From assembly GCA_002477755.1 (NCBI GenBank), contig DLKD01000142.1:1-64000 (forward strand): a stretch of 64,000 nucleotides of DNA, given 5' to 3'. The notes beneath the pieces are model-generated. The model was not told where the DNA came from and searched no databases. It saw only the letters and a list, made by a program, of their open reading frames with translations. Positions within the stretch are counted from its first letter, which is position 1. Each line of letters opens with the position of its first letter. This document shows, piece by piece, positions 41,376 to 49,516 of the stretch. The stretch is from Gordonia sp. UBA7599 (GTDB lineage Bacteria > Actinomycetota > Actinomycetes > Mycobacteriales > Mycobacteriaceae). A program made the position numbers and the translations under genes.

Positions 41376-42920
41376 CTAGACGGAGGCGCGGCGCTTTCGG
41401 GCAGGAGCCGCCCGCCGTGCGGCCGGAGCGCGGCCGAACACCAGAGCCTCGTCGGCGATGCTGCATCGGCCCAGTAGGCGCTGATCGGCGATGTAATCGT
41501 GGGTCACCTTCCACGCCCCGCGCGTTCCCTGCTTGGGGAGTTGGTCGGCGGCGCGCTGGACATACCCCGACGTGAGGCTGCCGAAGATCGTCCCGTCGAT
41601 GGGTTCCCCGGCGTCGGCCTGGGCGACGACCGTCGTGTAGCCGTGTCGGCTCATGTGGGTCAGCAGCCGACACACGTACTGCGCGGCCAAATCGGCCTTG
41701 AGGGTCCACGAGGCGTTGGTGTAGCCGAGGATGAATGCCGCGTTGGGGACGCCCTCGAGCATGACCGCCTTGTAGGTCAGGTGCTGGGCCGGATCGACGG
41801 GCTCACCGTCGACCGTCATCGTGATACCCCCGTTGAACAGGACGTTGAGTCCGGTCGCGGTGACGATGATGTCGGCGTCGACGTGCTCGCCCGAGTCCAT
41901 CCGCACGCCGGTCGGCGTGAATTCGGCGATCGTGTCGGTGACGACCGAGGCCTTGCCCTTGCGCAGGTAGGAGAACAGGTCGCCGTCGGGCACGACGCAC
42001 ATGCGCTCGTCCCACGGGTTGTAGCGCGGGGTGAAGTGCTTGATGTCGATCGTCGGGCCGAGCTGCCGGGCCGTCAGCGCGACCAGCGCCTTCTTCGACG
42101 CTCTGGGGAAGGTCCGCAGGATGTCGAAGGACAGTCGTCCGAACCCGACGGCGAGCGTGCGGACCAGCCGGTAGGCCACCATCGGGGGCACCTTCTCCGC
42201 CAGCAGCTTCATGACCAGGTTCTCCGAGGGCATGGCCAGGATGTAGGTCGGCGAGCGTTGGATCATCGTGATGTGCTCGGCCTCCTCAGCCATGTTCGGG
42301 ATCAGGGTGACCGCGGTGGCGCCGCTGCCGATGACCGCGACGCGCTTGCCCGCGTAGTCGAGGTCGTCAGGCCAGTGCTGGGGATGCACGATCGTCCCGG
42401 TGAAGGCCTCCTCGTTGGGGAACGCGGGTCGATAGCCGTGCTCGTGGTCGTAGTAGCCGGTCGCGCCGACGTAGAACCGTGCGAGGTAGGTCACCTCCTC
42501 GCCGTCGGCATTGACCGCCGCGATGGTCCACCGTCCGTCGGTGCTGGACCAGTCCGCGGAGACAACGGTGATCCCATGGTCGATCTTGTCGGACAGGTCG
42601 TAGTCATCGGCGGTGTCCTGCAGGTACTGCCGGATGGACGGGCCGTCGACGAGGATCTTGGCGTCGGTCCACGGGCGGAAGTCGTACCCGAAGGTGTACA
42701 TGTCTGAATCGGAACGGACGCCGGGGTAGCGGAAGAGGTCCCAGGTGCCCCCCACGCGGGCGCGGCGGTCGAGGATGCGGAACGTCAGTTCGGGGTGCTC
42801 GCGGATGAGGCGACACCCCATCCCGACGCCGGAGATGCCGGCGCCGATGATGACGACGTCGACTTCGCGGACCGATGTCTCTGCGGTGGTGTCGGACTTG
42901 GGCTTTGCGGTGCTGGACAT
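41376..42920 (-). CDS. EthA/MymA-like Baeyer-Villiger flavin monooxygenase
   Basis: The 514-residue flavoprotein has the FAD motif IIGAGISGVGMG, the fingerprint FTGTIVHPQHWPDD (FxGxxxHxxxWP) of Baeyer-Villiger monooxygenases near residue 170, an NADP motif VIGSGATAVTLI, and the RYPGVRSDSDMYTFGYDF stretch of EthA-type enzymes. The C-terminus is very basic (ARRAAPARKRRASV). It inserts oxygen next to a ketone or oxidises S/N. It is divergent from an SDR, an arrangement like mymA-Rv3085. It is not part of the core cholesterol set in known strains; a role on keto-steroids or keto-fatty acids is inference. Confidence 0.82.
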   Translation of the reverse strand: MSSTAKPKSDTTAETSVREVDVVIIGAGISGVGMGCRLIREHPELTFRILDRRARVGGTWDLFRYPGVRSDSDMYTFGYDFRPWTDAKILVDGPSIRQYLQDTADDYDLSDKIDHGITVVSADWSSTDGRWTIAAVNADGEEVTYLARFYVGATGYYDHEHGYRPAFPNEEAFTGTIVHPQHWPDDLDYAGKRVAVIGSGATAVTLIPNMAEEAEHITMIQRSPTYILAMPSENLVMKLLAEKVPPMVAYRLVRTLAVGFGRLSFDILRTFPRASKKALVALTARQLGPTIDIKHFTPRYNPWDERMCVVPDGDLFSYLRKGKASVVTDTIAEFTPTGVRMDSGEHVDADIIVTATGLNVLFNGGITMTVDGEPVDPAQHLTYKAVMLEGVPNAAFILGYTNASWTLKADLAAQYVCRLLTHMSRHGYTTVVAQADAGEPIDGTIFGSLTSGYVQRAADQLPKQGTRGAWKVTHDYIADQRLLGRCSIADEALVFGRAPAARRAAPARKRRASV

Positions 42921-43051
42921 GTCGGCTGCGCCTCTCTGCGGGTACGCGCGGATCCCATCTGGTACTGACGGTACGTGATACTTTCAGTTGCGAGTGGACT
43001 TCTGTCGAACCTGCGCGGCATCCACCGGCGCGGAACAGGAAGGGGCGCATC

Positions 43052-43891
43052 ATGAGGGACTTCAAGGACAAGACCGTCGTCATCACCGGGGCCGGATCGG
43101 GGATTGGGCGGGCGCTGGCCGTCGAACTGGCTGGCAAGGGTGCGAAGCTGGCACTGTCCGACGTCGACTCGGTGGGCCTGGCCGAGACCGTCGCGCGCTG
43201 TGACAAGAAGGGCGTCAAGGCACTCGGCTACGACCTCGACGTCGCTGACCGTGCGGCCGTCGAGGCGCACGCCGACAAGGTGGTGAGCGAGTTCGGCGGG
43301 GCCAACGTGATCGTGAACAACGCCGGGGTCTCGCTGGCGGCAACCGTCGAGGACATGACCTGGGAAGACTTCGACTGGCTGTTCAACATCGACTTCTGGG
43401 GCGTCGCGCACGGCACGAAAGCATTCCTGCCGCATCTGATCGCGTCGGGCGACGGCCACGTCGTCAACGTCTCGTCGGTATTCGGCCTGATGGGAATCCC
43501 GAGCCAGAGCGCCTACAACGCGGCGAAGTTCGCGGTGCGCGGCTTCACCGAGTCGCTACGGCAGGAGATGCTCATCGCAGGGCACAAGGTCGGCGTCACC
43601 TGCGTGCACCCCGGCGGCATCAAGACCAACATCGTGACCAACGGTCGCGGCGCCGGCGCGACGCCGGAGGAGATCGCCGAGGCGGGGCGGCAGTTCCAGA
43701 AGATCGCGTTCACCCGACCCGAGGGGGCGGCCAAGGCGATCCTGCGCGGGGTTCGGTGGAACCGTCCGCGCGTGCTCATCGGACCCGACGCCCGCGTCTT
43801 CGACGGGATTCCGCGCCTCGTCGGCCCCCGCTACGAGGACGTCGTCGGGCACCTGGGGCGGATCACCGGCGCAGCCAACCGGATGCCCTGA
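43052..43891 (+). CDS. Short-chain dehydrogenase beside the Baeyer-Villiger gene
   Basis: The 279-residue SDR has VVITGAGSGIGRALAVELA at the N-terminus, NNAGVSL, and the active-site SAYNAAKFAVRGF. It resembles the mycobacterial Rv3085-type SDRs that sit with MymA. It probably makes or removes the ketone used by the divergent monooxygenase. AGGAAGGGG lies 8 nt before the ATG. The 131-nt gap between the two genes holds a TACTTT -10 candidate and repeats of GGTAC, but no clear KstR box. Confidence 0.8.
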   Translation: MRDFKDKTVVITGAGSGIGRALAVELAGKGAKLALSDVDSVGLAETVARCDKKGVKALGYDLDVADRAAVEAHADKVVSEFGGANVIVNNAGVSLAATVEDMTWEDFDWLFNIDFWGVAHGTKAFLPHLIASGDGHVVNVSSVFGLMGIPSQSAYNAAKFAVRGFTESLRQEMLIAGHKVGVTCVHPGGIKTNIVTNGRGAGATPEEIAEAGRQFQKIAFTRPEGAAKAILRGVRWNRPRVLIGPDARVFDGIPRLVGPRYEDVVGHLGRITGAANRMP

Positions 43892-43942
43892 TCGGACTGG
43901 CGGTCGAGACCGGCCTGCCCGCTCCTCGTCGGCGGTCGTTCT

Positions 43943-44746
43943 CTACTCGCCGGTGAAGACCGGCTTCTCCTTGTTCGCAAACGCGCGGGGGCCGATCTTG
44001 GCGTCGGCGGTCCGGAACACGCCGAGGCCGACGCGGCCGTCGGCCTGGAAGGCCTCTTCCTCGTGCAGGCCCTCGGAATCGCGCATCGTCTTGAGGATCG
44101 CCTGGACGGCCAACGGCCCGTTGGCGGCGATGGTCTCGGCGATCTCCAGGGCGCGTGTCAGCGCGGTGCCGTCGGGGACGACGTGGCCGATGAGGCCGTA
44201 TTCCTTGGCCTCGGGTGCGGTGATGTGGCGGCCGGTCAGCAGCAGATCGGCGGCGATCGTGTACGGGATCTGGCGCGGCAGCCGCACGGCGCTGCCACCG
44301 AGCGGGTAGAGGCCCCAGCGAGCCTCGGCGACGCCGAAGCGGGCACTCTCGCCGGCCACGCGGATATCGGTGCCCTGCAGGATCTCGGTCCCGCCGGCGA
44401 TGGCGGCGCCCTCGACGGCCGCGATGAGCGGCTTGATTAGCCGACGGCCCTTCAACAGCGCCGGCAGGCGCGCGGGGTCCCACTCGCCGCTGGCAGCGGT
44501 GTCACCGGGAGCATTGCGGTTCATCGCCTTGAGGTCCATGCCGGCGCAGAACGCGCCGCCCGCGCCGGTGAGGATCGCGACGCGGATCTCCGGATCCTCG
44601 TCGACCCGGTCCCAGGCCTCCTCCATGATGCGCATCATCTCGGTGGACAGGGCGTTGCGGGCCTCCGGCCGGTTCATGGTCACGACGAGGATGTGGCCGC
44701 GCTGCTCGACGAGGCAGTCGGGTGCGGTGGTGGCGGTGTCGGCCAT
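43943..44746 (-). CDS. echA19: EchA19 enoyl-CoA hydratase
   Basis: The 267-residue crotonase-fold protein has [13 protein letters not shown] (oxyanion hole) near residue 65, [19 protein letters not shown] near 115, and [19 protein letters not shown] near 140, so both catalytic glutamates are present. EchA19 hydrates the steroid enoyl-CoA in side-chain beta-oxidation. It is divergent from fadD19 across a KstR box, exactly as Rv3516-Rv3515c. Its end is convergent with the SDR at 43052 with 51 nt between. Confidence 0.88.
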   Translation of the reverse strand: MADTATTAPDCLVEQRGHILVVTMNRPEARNALSTEMMRIMEEAWDRVDEDPEIRVAILTGAGGAFCAGMDLKAMNRNAPGDTAASGEWDPARLPALLKGRRLIKPLIAAVEGAAIAGGTEILQGTDIRVAGESARFGVAEARWGLYPLGGSAVRLPRQIPYTIAADLLLTGRHITAPEAKEYGLIGHVVPDGTALTRALEIAETIAANGPLAVQAILKTMRDSEGLHEEEAFQADGRVGLGVFRTADAKIGPRAFANKEKPVFTGE

Positions 44747-44816
44747 CTGGGTCGGTCCTTCCGGTCGGCGGAGCGGGCCTTTGGTCGCTGTGCATGCCCA
44801 GGCGCTTGCTCAAAAC

Positions 44817-44833
44817 AGTAACACGTTCTAGTT
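44817..44833. promoter_or_regulatory. KstR-type operator between echA19 and fadD19
   Basis: AGTAACACGTTCTAGTT has the KstR core with one weak half. It ends 7 nt before the fadD19 ATG and lies 70 nt upstream of echA19. Confidence 0.85.
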
Positions 44834-44840
44834 TCTTACC

Positions 44841-46487
44841 ATGGCCTACACGATTGCCGACCTTTTCGAGCACGCCGTCGACCTCATGCCCGAGCGCATC
44901 GCCCTGGAATCCGGGGATCGCACGCGCTCCTATGCCGAGCTCGAGGAGCGCGCCAACCGACTCGCCAACGCCCTCGTCGAAATGGGTGTTCGCCCCGGCG
45001 ATGCGGTGGGTTTGTACAGCCGCAACACCATCGAGGCGGTCGAGGCGATGCTCGCCGTCTTCAAGGCGCGCGCCGTCCTGGTCAACGTCAACTACCGCTA
45101 CGTCGAAGCCGAGCTCGAGCACATCTTCACCGACTCGGGAATGAAGGTCCTCATCCACGAGGACCGCTACACCGACCGTGTCTGCAACACGTTGCAGGAT
45201 TGCGACACTGCGATCGCCCAGCGCATCGTCGTCGCCGACGAGGATTCGACCGGCGCGCCCGCGCCGTGCACAGGGGACCGCTCGGGTGCGGTGGGCGTGC
45301 ATGCCTACGAGGAACTGCTCGCCGGCGCTGCTGACGGTCGTGACTTCGGCGTCCGCACCGACGACGACCTCTACATGCTCTACACCGGCGGTACCACCGG
45401 CAAGCCCAAGGGCGTCGTCTGGCGGCAGGAGGACGTCTGGCGTGTTCTCGGCGGCGGCATCGATTGGTACTCAGGTGAGCCGATCTCCGACGAGTGGCAG
45501 ATGGCCAAGACCGGCGCCGAGGGCGGTCAACTCGTGCGCTTCCCGATCCCGCCGTTCATCCACGGTGGATCGCAGTGGGCGATCTTCCAATCACTGTTCG
45601 CCGGCGGCAAGGCCGTCGTCTATCCCGAGTTCGACGGCGAGGAGACCTGGAAGATCATCGACCGCCACGGCGTCAACGTCGTCTTCATCACCGGCGACGC
45701 CATGGGGCGCCCGATGATCGAGGCCTACGAGGCCGGTGATTTCACGTGCTCGACGCTGGTGTCCATCGCCTCGTCGGCAGCGCTGTTCTCCCCGACGATC
45801 AAGGACCGCTACGTGACGGCGTTCCCCAACACCGTCGTCATCGACGCCATCGGGTCGTCGGAAACCGGATTCGGCGGCATGAGCGTCGTCGTCAAGGGGC
45901 AGAGCCACGTCGGCGCGCCGCAGGTCAAGGCCGACCCGGAGACCCACGTCCTGCGGGAGGACGGCACCCCGGTGGAGGCGGGCAGCGGTGAGGTCGGCGT
46001 GCTCGCACGCTCGGGCCACGTCCCGCTGCGCTACCACAACGACCCGGAGAAGTCGGCCCGGACTTTCGTCGAATACGACGGTGTGCGCTACTCGCTGCCC
46101 GGCGATTTCGCGACGCTGGAGGAAGACGGCACGATCACGATGCTCGGTCGCGGATCGGTGTCGATCAACAGTGGCGGTGAGAAGGTCTTCCCCGAAGAGG
46201 TCGAGGCCGCGCTCAAGGCACATCCCGATGTCTTCGATGTGTCCGTCGTCGGCGTCCCCGACGAGCGGTTCGGCCAGCGGGTCGCCGCCGTCGTCGCCAC
46301 GACGACCCCGGGCGCGCGCCCTCCGTTGGCGTCGCTGGGCGAGGTCGCCCGCACCGAGCTTGCCGGCTACAAGGTGCCGCGCAGCGTGTGGTTCGTCGAC
46401 GAGATCAAGCGCTCACCCGCCGGCAAGCCCGACTACCGCTGGGCCGCCTCTGTCGCCGAGTCCCGACCGGCTGACGAAGCCCTGTAA
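44841..46487 (+). CDS. fadD19: FadD19 steroid-24-oyl-CoA synthetase
   Basis: The 548-residue AMP-forming ligase matches FadD19 from end to end: IADLFEHAVDLMPERIAL at the start, YTGGTTGKPKGVVWRQED near residue 180, IGSSETGFGG near 340, MLGRGSVSINSGGEKVFPEEVE and the terminal RSPAGKPDYRWA. It activates the C26/C24 steroid acid made by CYP125. In Rhodococcus it is required for C24-branched sterols. It leads a four-gene operon (NMO-like, SDR, PaaG-like crotonase) and is controlled by the KstR box 7 nt upstream. Confidence 0.92.
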   Translation: MAYTIADLFEHAVDLMPERIALESGDRTRSYAELEERANRLANALVEMGVRPGDAVGLYSRNTIEAVEAMLAVFKARAVLVNVNYRYVEAELEHIFTDSGMKVLIHEDRYTDRVCNTLQDCDTAIAQRIVVADEDSTGAPAPCTGDRSGAVGVHAYEELLAGAADGRDFGVRTDDDLYMLYTGGTTGKPKGVVWRQEDVWRVLGGGIDWYSGEPISDEWQMAKTGAEGGQLVRFPIPPFIHGGSQWAIFQSLFAGGKAVVYPEFDGEETWKIIDRHGVNVVFITGDAMGRPMIEAYEAGDFTCSTLVSIASSAALFSPTIKDRYVTAFPNTVVIDAIGSSETGFGGMSVVVKGQSHVGAPQVKADPETHVLREDGTPVEAGSGEVGVLARSGHVPLRYHNDPEKSARTFVEYDGVRYSLPGDFATLEEDGTITMLGRGSVSINSGGEKVFPEEVEAALKAHPDVFDVSVVGVPDERFGQRVAAVVATTTPGARPPLASLGEVARTELAGYKVPRSVWFVDEIKRSPAGKPDYRWAASVAESRPADEAL

Positions 46488-46535
46488 ACGCAGCGCCGTA
46501 ACCCCGACCATCAGCCCGACAACGTCAGGACAGAT

Positions 46536-47663
46536 ATGAAAACCCAGCTCAGCGAGCGTTTCGGCATCGAATACCCGATCTTCGGCTTCACCCCGAGCGA
46601 GGACGTCGCCGCCGCGATCAGCCGCGCCGGCGGGCTCGGCGTCCTCGGGTGCGTGCGCTTCAACGAGGCCGACGAGCTCGACGCCGTGCTGGAGCGGATG
46701 CACGAACTCACCGAGGGGAGGCCCTTCGGCGTCGACGTCGTCATGCCCGCCAAGATCCCGACCGAGGGCTCCAAGGTCGACCTCGACGCGATGATCCCGC
46801 CGGAGCACCGGGCGTTCGTCGAGCGCACCCTCGCCGACCTGGGCGTCCCGCCGCTGCCCGACGGCAGCCGCGTCAACTCCGGTGTCCTGGGCTGGCTGCA
46901 CTCGGTGGCGCGTAGCCACGTCGACATCGCGATGGAGCACGCCCGCAAGTACGGCCAGATCAAGCTCATCGCCAACGCGCTGGGCTCCCCGCCCGATGAC
47001 GTCATCTCGCAGGCGCACAGCAACGGCGTCGCCGTCGCCGCGCTGGCCGGTGCCGTCGAGCACGCCCGTAACCACGTTGCGGCCGGCGTCGACATCGTCA
47101 TCGCGCAGGGGTACGAGGGTGGCGGGCACACCGGCGAGGTCACCTCGATGGTCCTGTGGCCCGAGATCGTCGACGCGATGGGCGACACCGCACCCGTGCT
47201 GGCCGCGGGTGGTGTCGGCAGCGGGCGCCAGATCGCCGCGGCGATCGCGCTGGGCGCTCAGGGCGTGTGGATGGGCACCTACTGGCTCACCGCCGCCGAA
47301 TACAAGCTCGGTGCCACAGGCGACGGGCCGTCGACGGTCCAGGAGGCGCTCCTGAAGGCGACGTCGCGCGACACCGTGCGCCGCCGTATCTACTCCGGCA
47401 AGCCGGCGCGCCTGCTGAAGACCAAGTGGACCGACGCCTGGGACGCCGCGAATGCGCCCGAGCCGCTGCCGATGCCGCTACAGAACCTGCTCGTAGCGGA
47501 TGCGCATGCGCGCATCTCGGCGTCGGACGATCCGGGTGTCATCGCGATGCCCGCCGGCCAGATCGTCGGGCGGATGAACGCGATCACCCCCGTCGCCGAC
47601 CTCATCGCCGACCTGGTTGGCGAGTACGGCGAGGCGGTCGCGCGGATGAACGCCACGATGTAG
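46536..47663 (+). CDS. Nitronate monooxygenase-fold flavoprotein
   Basis: The 375-residue TIM-barrel protein has IEYPIFGFTPSEDVAAAIS at the start, VDIVIAQGYEGGGHTGEV for FMN phosphate and VLAAGGVGSGRQIAAAIALGAQGVWMGT. It is of the 2-nitropropane dioxygenase fold, like IpdC, and is probably an enoyl or keto-enoyl reductase or oxidase on a steroid CoA ester. Placed 48 nt after fadD19 in a KstR-controlled operon, it likely acts on the same side-chain pathway. Its true reaction is unknown; it is clearly distinct from IpdC. Confidence 0.78.
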   Translation: MKTQLSERFGIEYPIFGFTPSEDVAAAISRAGGLGVLGCVRFNEADELDAVLERMHELTEGRPFGVDVVMPAKIPTEGSKVDLDAMIPPEHRAFVERTLADLGVPPLPDGSRVNSGVLGWLHSVARSHVDIAMEHARKYGQIKLIANALGSPPDDVISQAHSNGVAVAALAGAVEHARNHVAAGVDIVIAQGYEGGGHTGEVTSMVLWPEIVDAMGDTAPVLAAGGVGSGRQIAAAIALGAQGVWMGTYWLTAAEYKLGATGDGPSTVQEALLKATSRDTVRRRIYSGKPARLLKTKWTDAWDAANAPEPLPMPLQNLLVADAHARISASDDPGVIAMPAGQIVGRMNAITPVADLIADLVGEYGEAVARMNATM

Positions 47664-47759
47664 ACGGGCTATGGCCCGATCCGCCTGGTGATGTGGTCGA
47701 ATTGATGGCAACACGCACTGGCGCGGCCTCCTCGTCGCGCACGGCGGAAGGGGAGTCAA

Positions 47760-48665
47760 ATGGCATGGGGCACAGCCGATATCGGTGACCAGACCGGTCG
47801 GACGGTCGTCATCACGGGCGCCAACGGCGGCTTGGGCGAGGTGGTCACGCGGGTGCTCGCCGAGCGCGGCGCCACTGTCGTCATGGCCTGTCGCGACACC
47901 GCCAAGGCGGAGTTGATCGCTGAGGGCATCTCCGGTGATGTCCGGGTCAAGCCGCTGGACCTGGCGAACCTCGCCTCGGTGCGCGACTTCGCCGCCCGCA
48001 CCGGCGAGCTCGACGTGTTGATCAACAACGCCGGCCTGATGAACACGCCGATGAAGCGCACGGCCGACGGTTTCGAGATGCAGTTCGGGGTGAACCATCT
48101 CGGCCACTTCGCGCTGACCGGGCTGCTGTTGGACAAGATCTCCGACCGCGTCGTGTCCGTCGCAAGCCTGGCGCACAAGCACACCCCGAAGTTGTGGATC
48201 GACGATCTGAACTATGAGCACCGTCGGTACCAGCGCAACCTCGCCTACTCGCAATCGAAGCTGTCGAACCTGATGTTCGCCCGGGAGTTGCAGCGCCGCC
48301 TCGACGAGGTGTCCTCTCCGCTGCGGTCCTACTGTGTGCACCCGGGGGTCTCGGGCACCGACCTCTTCACACGCACCGAGACTCCGATGGACTTCTTTGG
48401 CAAGGGCTTCGCCGCGGTGTGGGGCCACAAGCCCGCCAAGGCCGCGGAGTCGATCCTGTTCGGCGCCACCGAGCCCGACGCCGACCCGCACGTCTACTGG
48501 GGGCCGACGGGGGGGATCAGTCAGTCGCGCGGACCGGTGCGGCCGTCCCCGTCGACGAAGCTGTCGAAGGACCAGGACCTGTGGCGCGCGCTCTGGGAGG
48601 AGTCCGAAGCCATGACGGGCGTGACGTACCGCTTGCCGCGCCCGGTCGACGAGGCTGCGCAATAA
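47760..48665 (+). CDS. SDR of the retinol dehydrogenase-like type
   Basis: The 301-residue SDR has VVITGANGGLGEVVTRVLAERGA, NNAGLMNTP and the active-site LAYSQSKLSNLMFAREL. This YxxxK context (YSQSKLSN) is typical of retinol-dehydrogenase-like SDRs in mycobacteria. The C-terminus has HPGVSGTDLFTR. It likely uses NADP to oxidise or reduce a lipid alcohol. An AAGGGGAG ribosome site precedes the ATG. It follows the NMO-like gene by 96 nt and is 4 nt before the crotonase gene, so it is probably in the fadD19 operon. Confidence 0.78.
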   Translation: MAWGTADIGDQTGRTVVITGANGGLGEVVTRVLAERGATVVMACRDTAKAELIAEGISGDVRVKPLDLANLASVRDFAARTGELDVLINNAGLMNTPMKRTADGFEMQFGVNHLGHFALTGLLLDKISDRVVSVASLAHKHTPKLWIDDLNYEHRRYQRNLAYSQSKLSNLMFARELQRRLDEVSSPLRSYCVHPGVSGTDLFTRTETPMDFFGKGFAAVWGHKPAKAAESILFGATEPDADPHVYWGPTGGISQSRGPVRPSPSTKLSKDQDLWRALWEESEAMTGVTYRLPRPVDEAAQ

Positions 48666-48669
48666 GACC

Positions 48670-49452
48670 ATGGGCAGCCCGCTGAACGTCGCGACCGCCG
48701 GACACATCCAGATCTGGACTATCAACCGGCCCGACGTCGGCAATGCGATCACCGGTCTCGACATCATCGAGGCGTTGGAAGAGGCGGTCTACGCCGCCAA
48801 CGCCGACACCGAGGTCCGCGCGGTGATCCTCACCGGGGCGGGTCGCATCTTCTCCGCCGGTGGCAACGTCAAGGACATGGCCGACCGCCAGGGGATGTTC
48901 GGCGTCGACGAGCGGGCCCAGCGGCGCGCCTACGTCGCCGGGATCCAGCGCATCCCGCGCGCGATGCAGCGCCTGGAGGTCCCGATCATCGCCGCGGTCA
49001 ACGGTGCCGCCATCGGCGCCGGGCTCGACCTGGCGATGATGTGCGACCTGCGCGTCGCATCGGACCGTGCGAAGTTCGCGGAGAGTTTCGTCTCGATCGG
49101 CCTGATCCCCGGCGACGGCGGGACGTGGTTCTTGCCGCGCGCGATCGGCTGGGAGCGCGCCGCGGAGATGACGTTCACCGGAGAACCGATCGACGCCGCG
49201 ACGGCGCTGGAGTGGGGTCTGGTCAGCCGCGTCGTGCCGCACGACACCCTGATGGCCGAGGCCGAACGACTGGCAGAGCGGATCGCCAAGAACCCGGGCG
49301 AGGCGCTGCGCATGGCCAAGAGGTTGTTGCAGGAGTCGCAGGCGGGGTCACTGGAATCGGTGTTGGGCATGGCCGCCGCGATGCAGCCACTTGCCCATCG
49401 CGATCCCGAGCATGCCGACCGCATCGCCAAGTGGCGGACTGAGCCGCGGTAA
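48670..49452 (+). CDS. PaaG-type enoyl-CoA hydratase/isomerase
   Basis: This 260-residue crotonase-fold protein has the oxyanion-hole segments GRIFSAGGNVKDM near residue 62 and NGAAIGAGLDLAMMCDLRVAS near 118. By eye alignment the two glutamates of hydratases are replaced: the first by Asp (GLDLAMM), the second by a hydrophobic residue (FAESFVSIGLIPGDGGTW). That pattern fits PaaG-type isomerases better than hydratases. It closes the fadD19 operon. The stop codon abuts a nested-hairpin repeat. Confidence 0.8.
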   Translation: MGSPLNVATAGHIQIWTINRPDVGNAITGLDIIEALEEAVYAANADTEVRAVILTGAGRIFSAGGNVKDMADRQGMFGVDERAQRRAYVAGIQRIPRAMQRLEVPIIAAVNGAAIGAGLDLAMMCDLRVASDRAKFAESFVSIGLIPGDGGTWFLPRAIGWERAAEMTFTGEPIDAATALEWGLVSRVVPHDTLMAEAERLAERIAKNPGEALRMAKRLLQESQAGSLESVLGMAAAMQPLAHRDPEHADRIAKWRTEPR

Positions 49453-49516
49453 CCGCTACCGGATCCAACAGAAGCTACGGTTGCACCGGTAGCTTCTGTC
49501 GGGACGTGTAGCGGTT
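49451..49516. repeat. Nested-hairpin intergenic repeat, copy C, overlapping fadD17
   Basis: AACCGCTAC (49451-49459) pairs with GTAGCGGTT (49508-49516). Inside, ACAGAAGCTAC (49468-49478) pairs perfectly with GTAGCTTCTGT (49489-49499) around a GGTTGCACC-type loop. The fadD17 stop codon (49475-49477) and its last 13 codons lie within the element. Confidence 0.75.
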
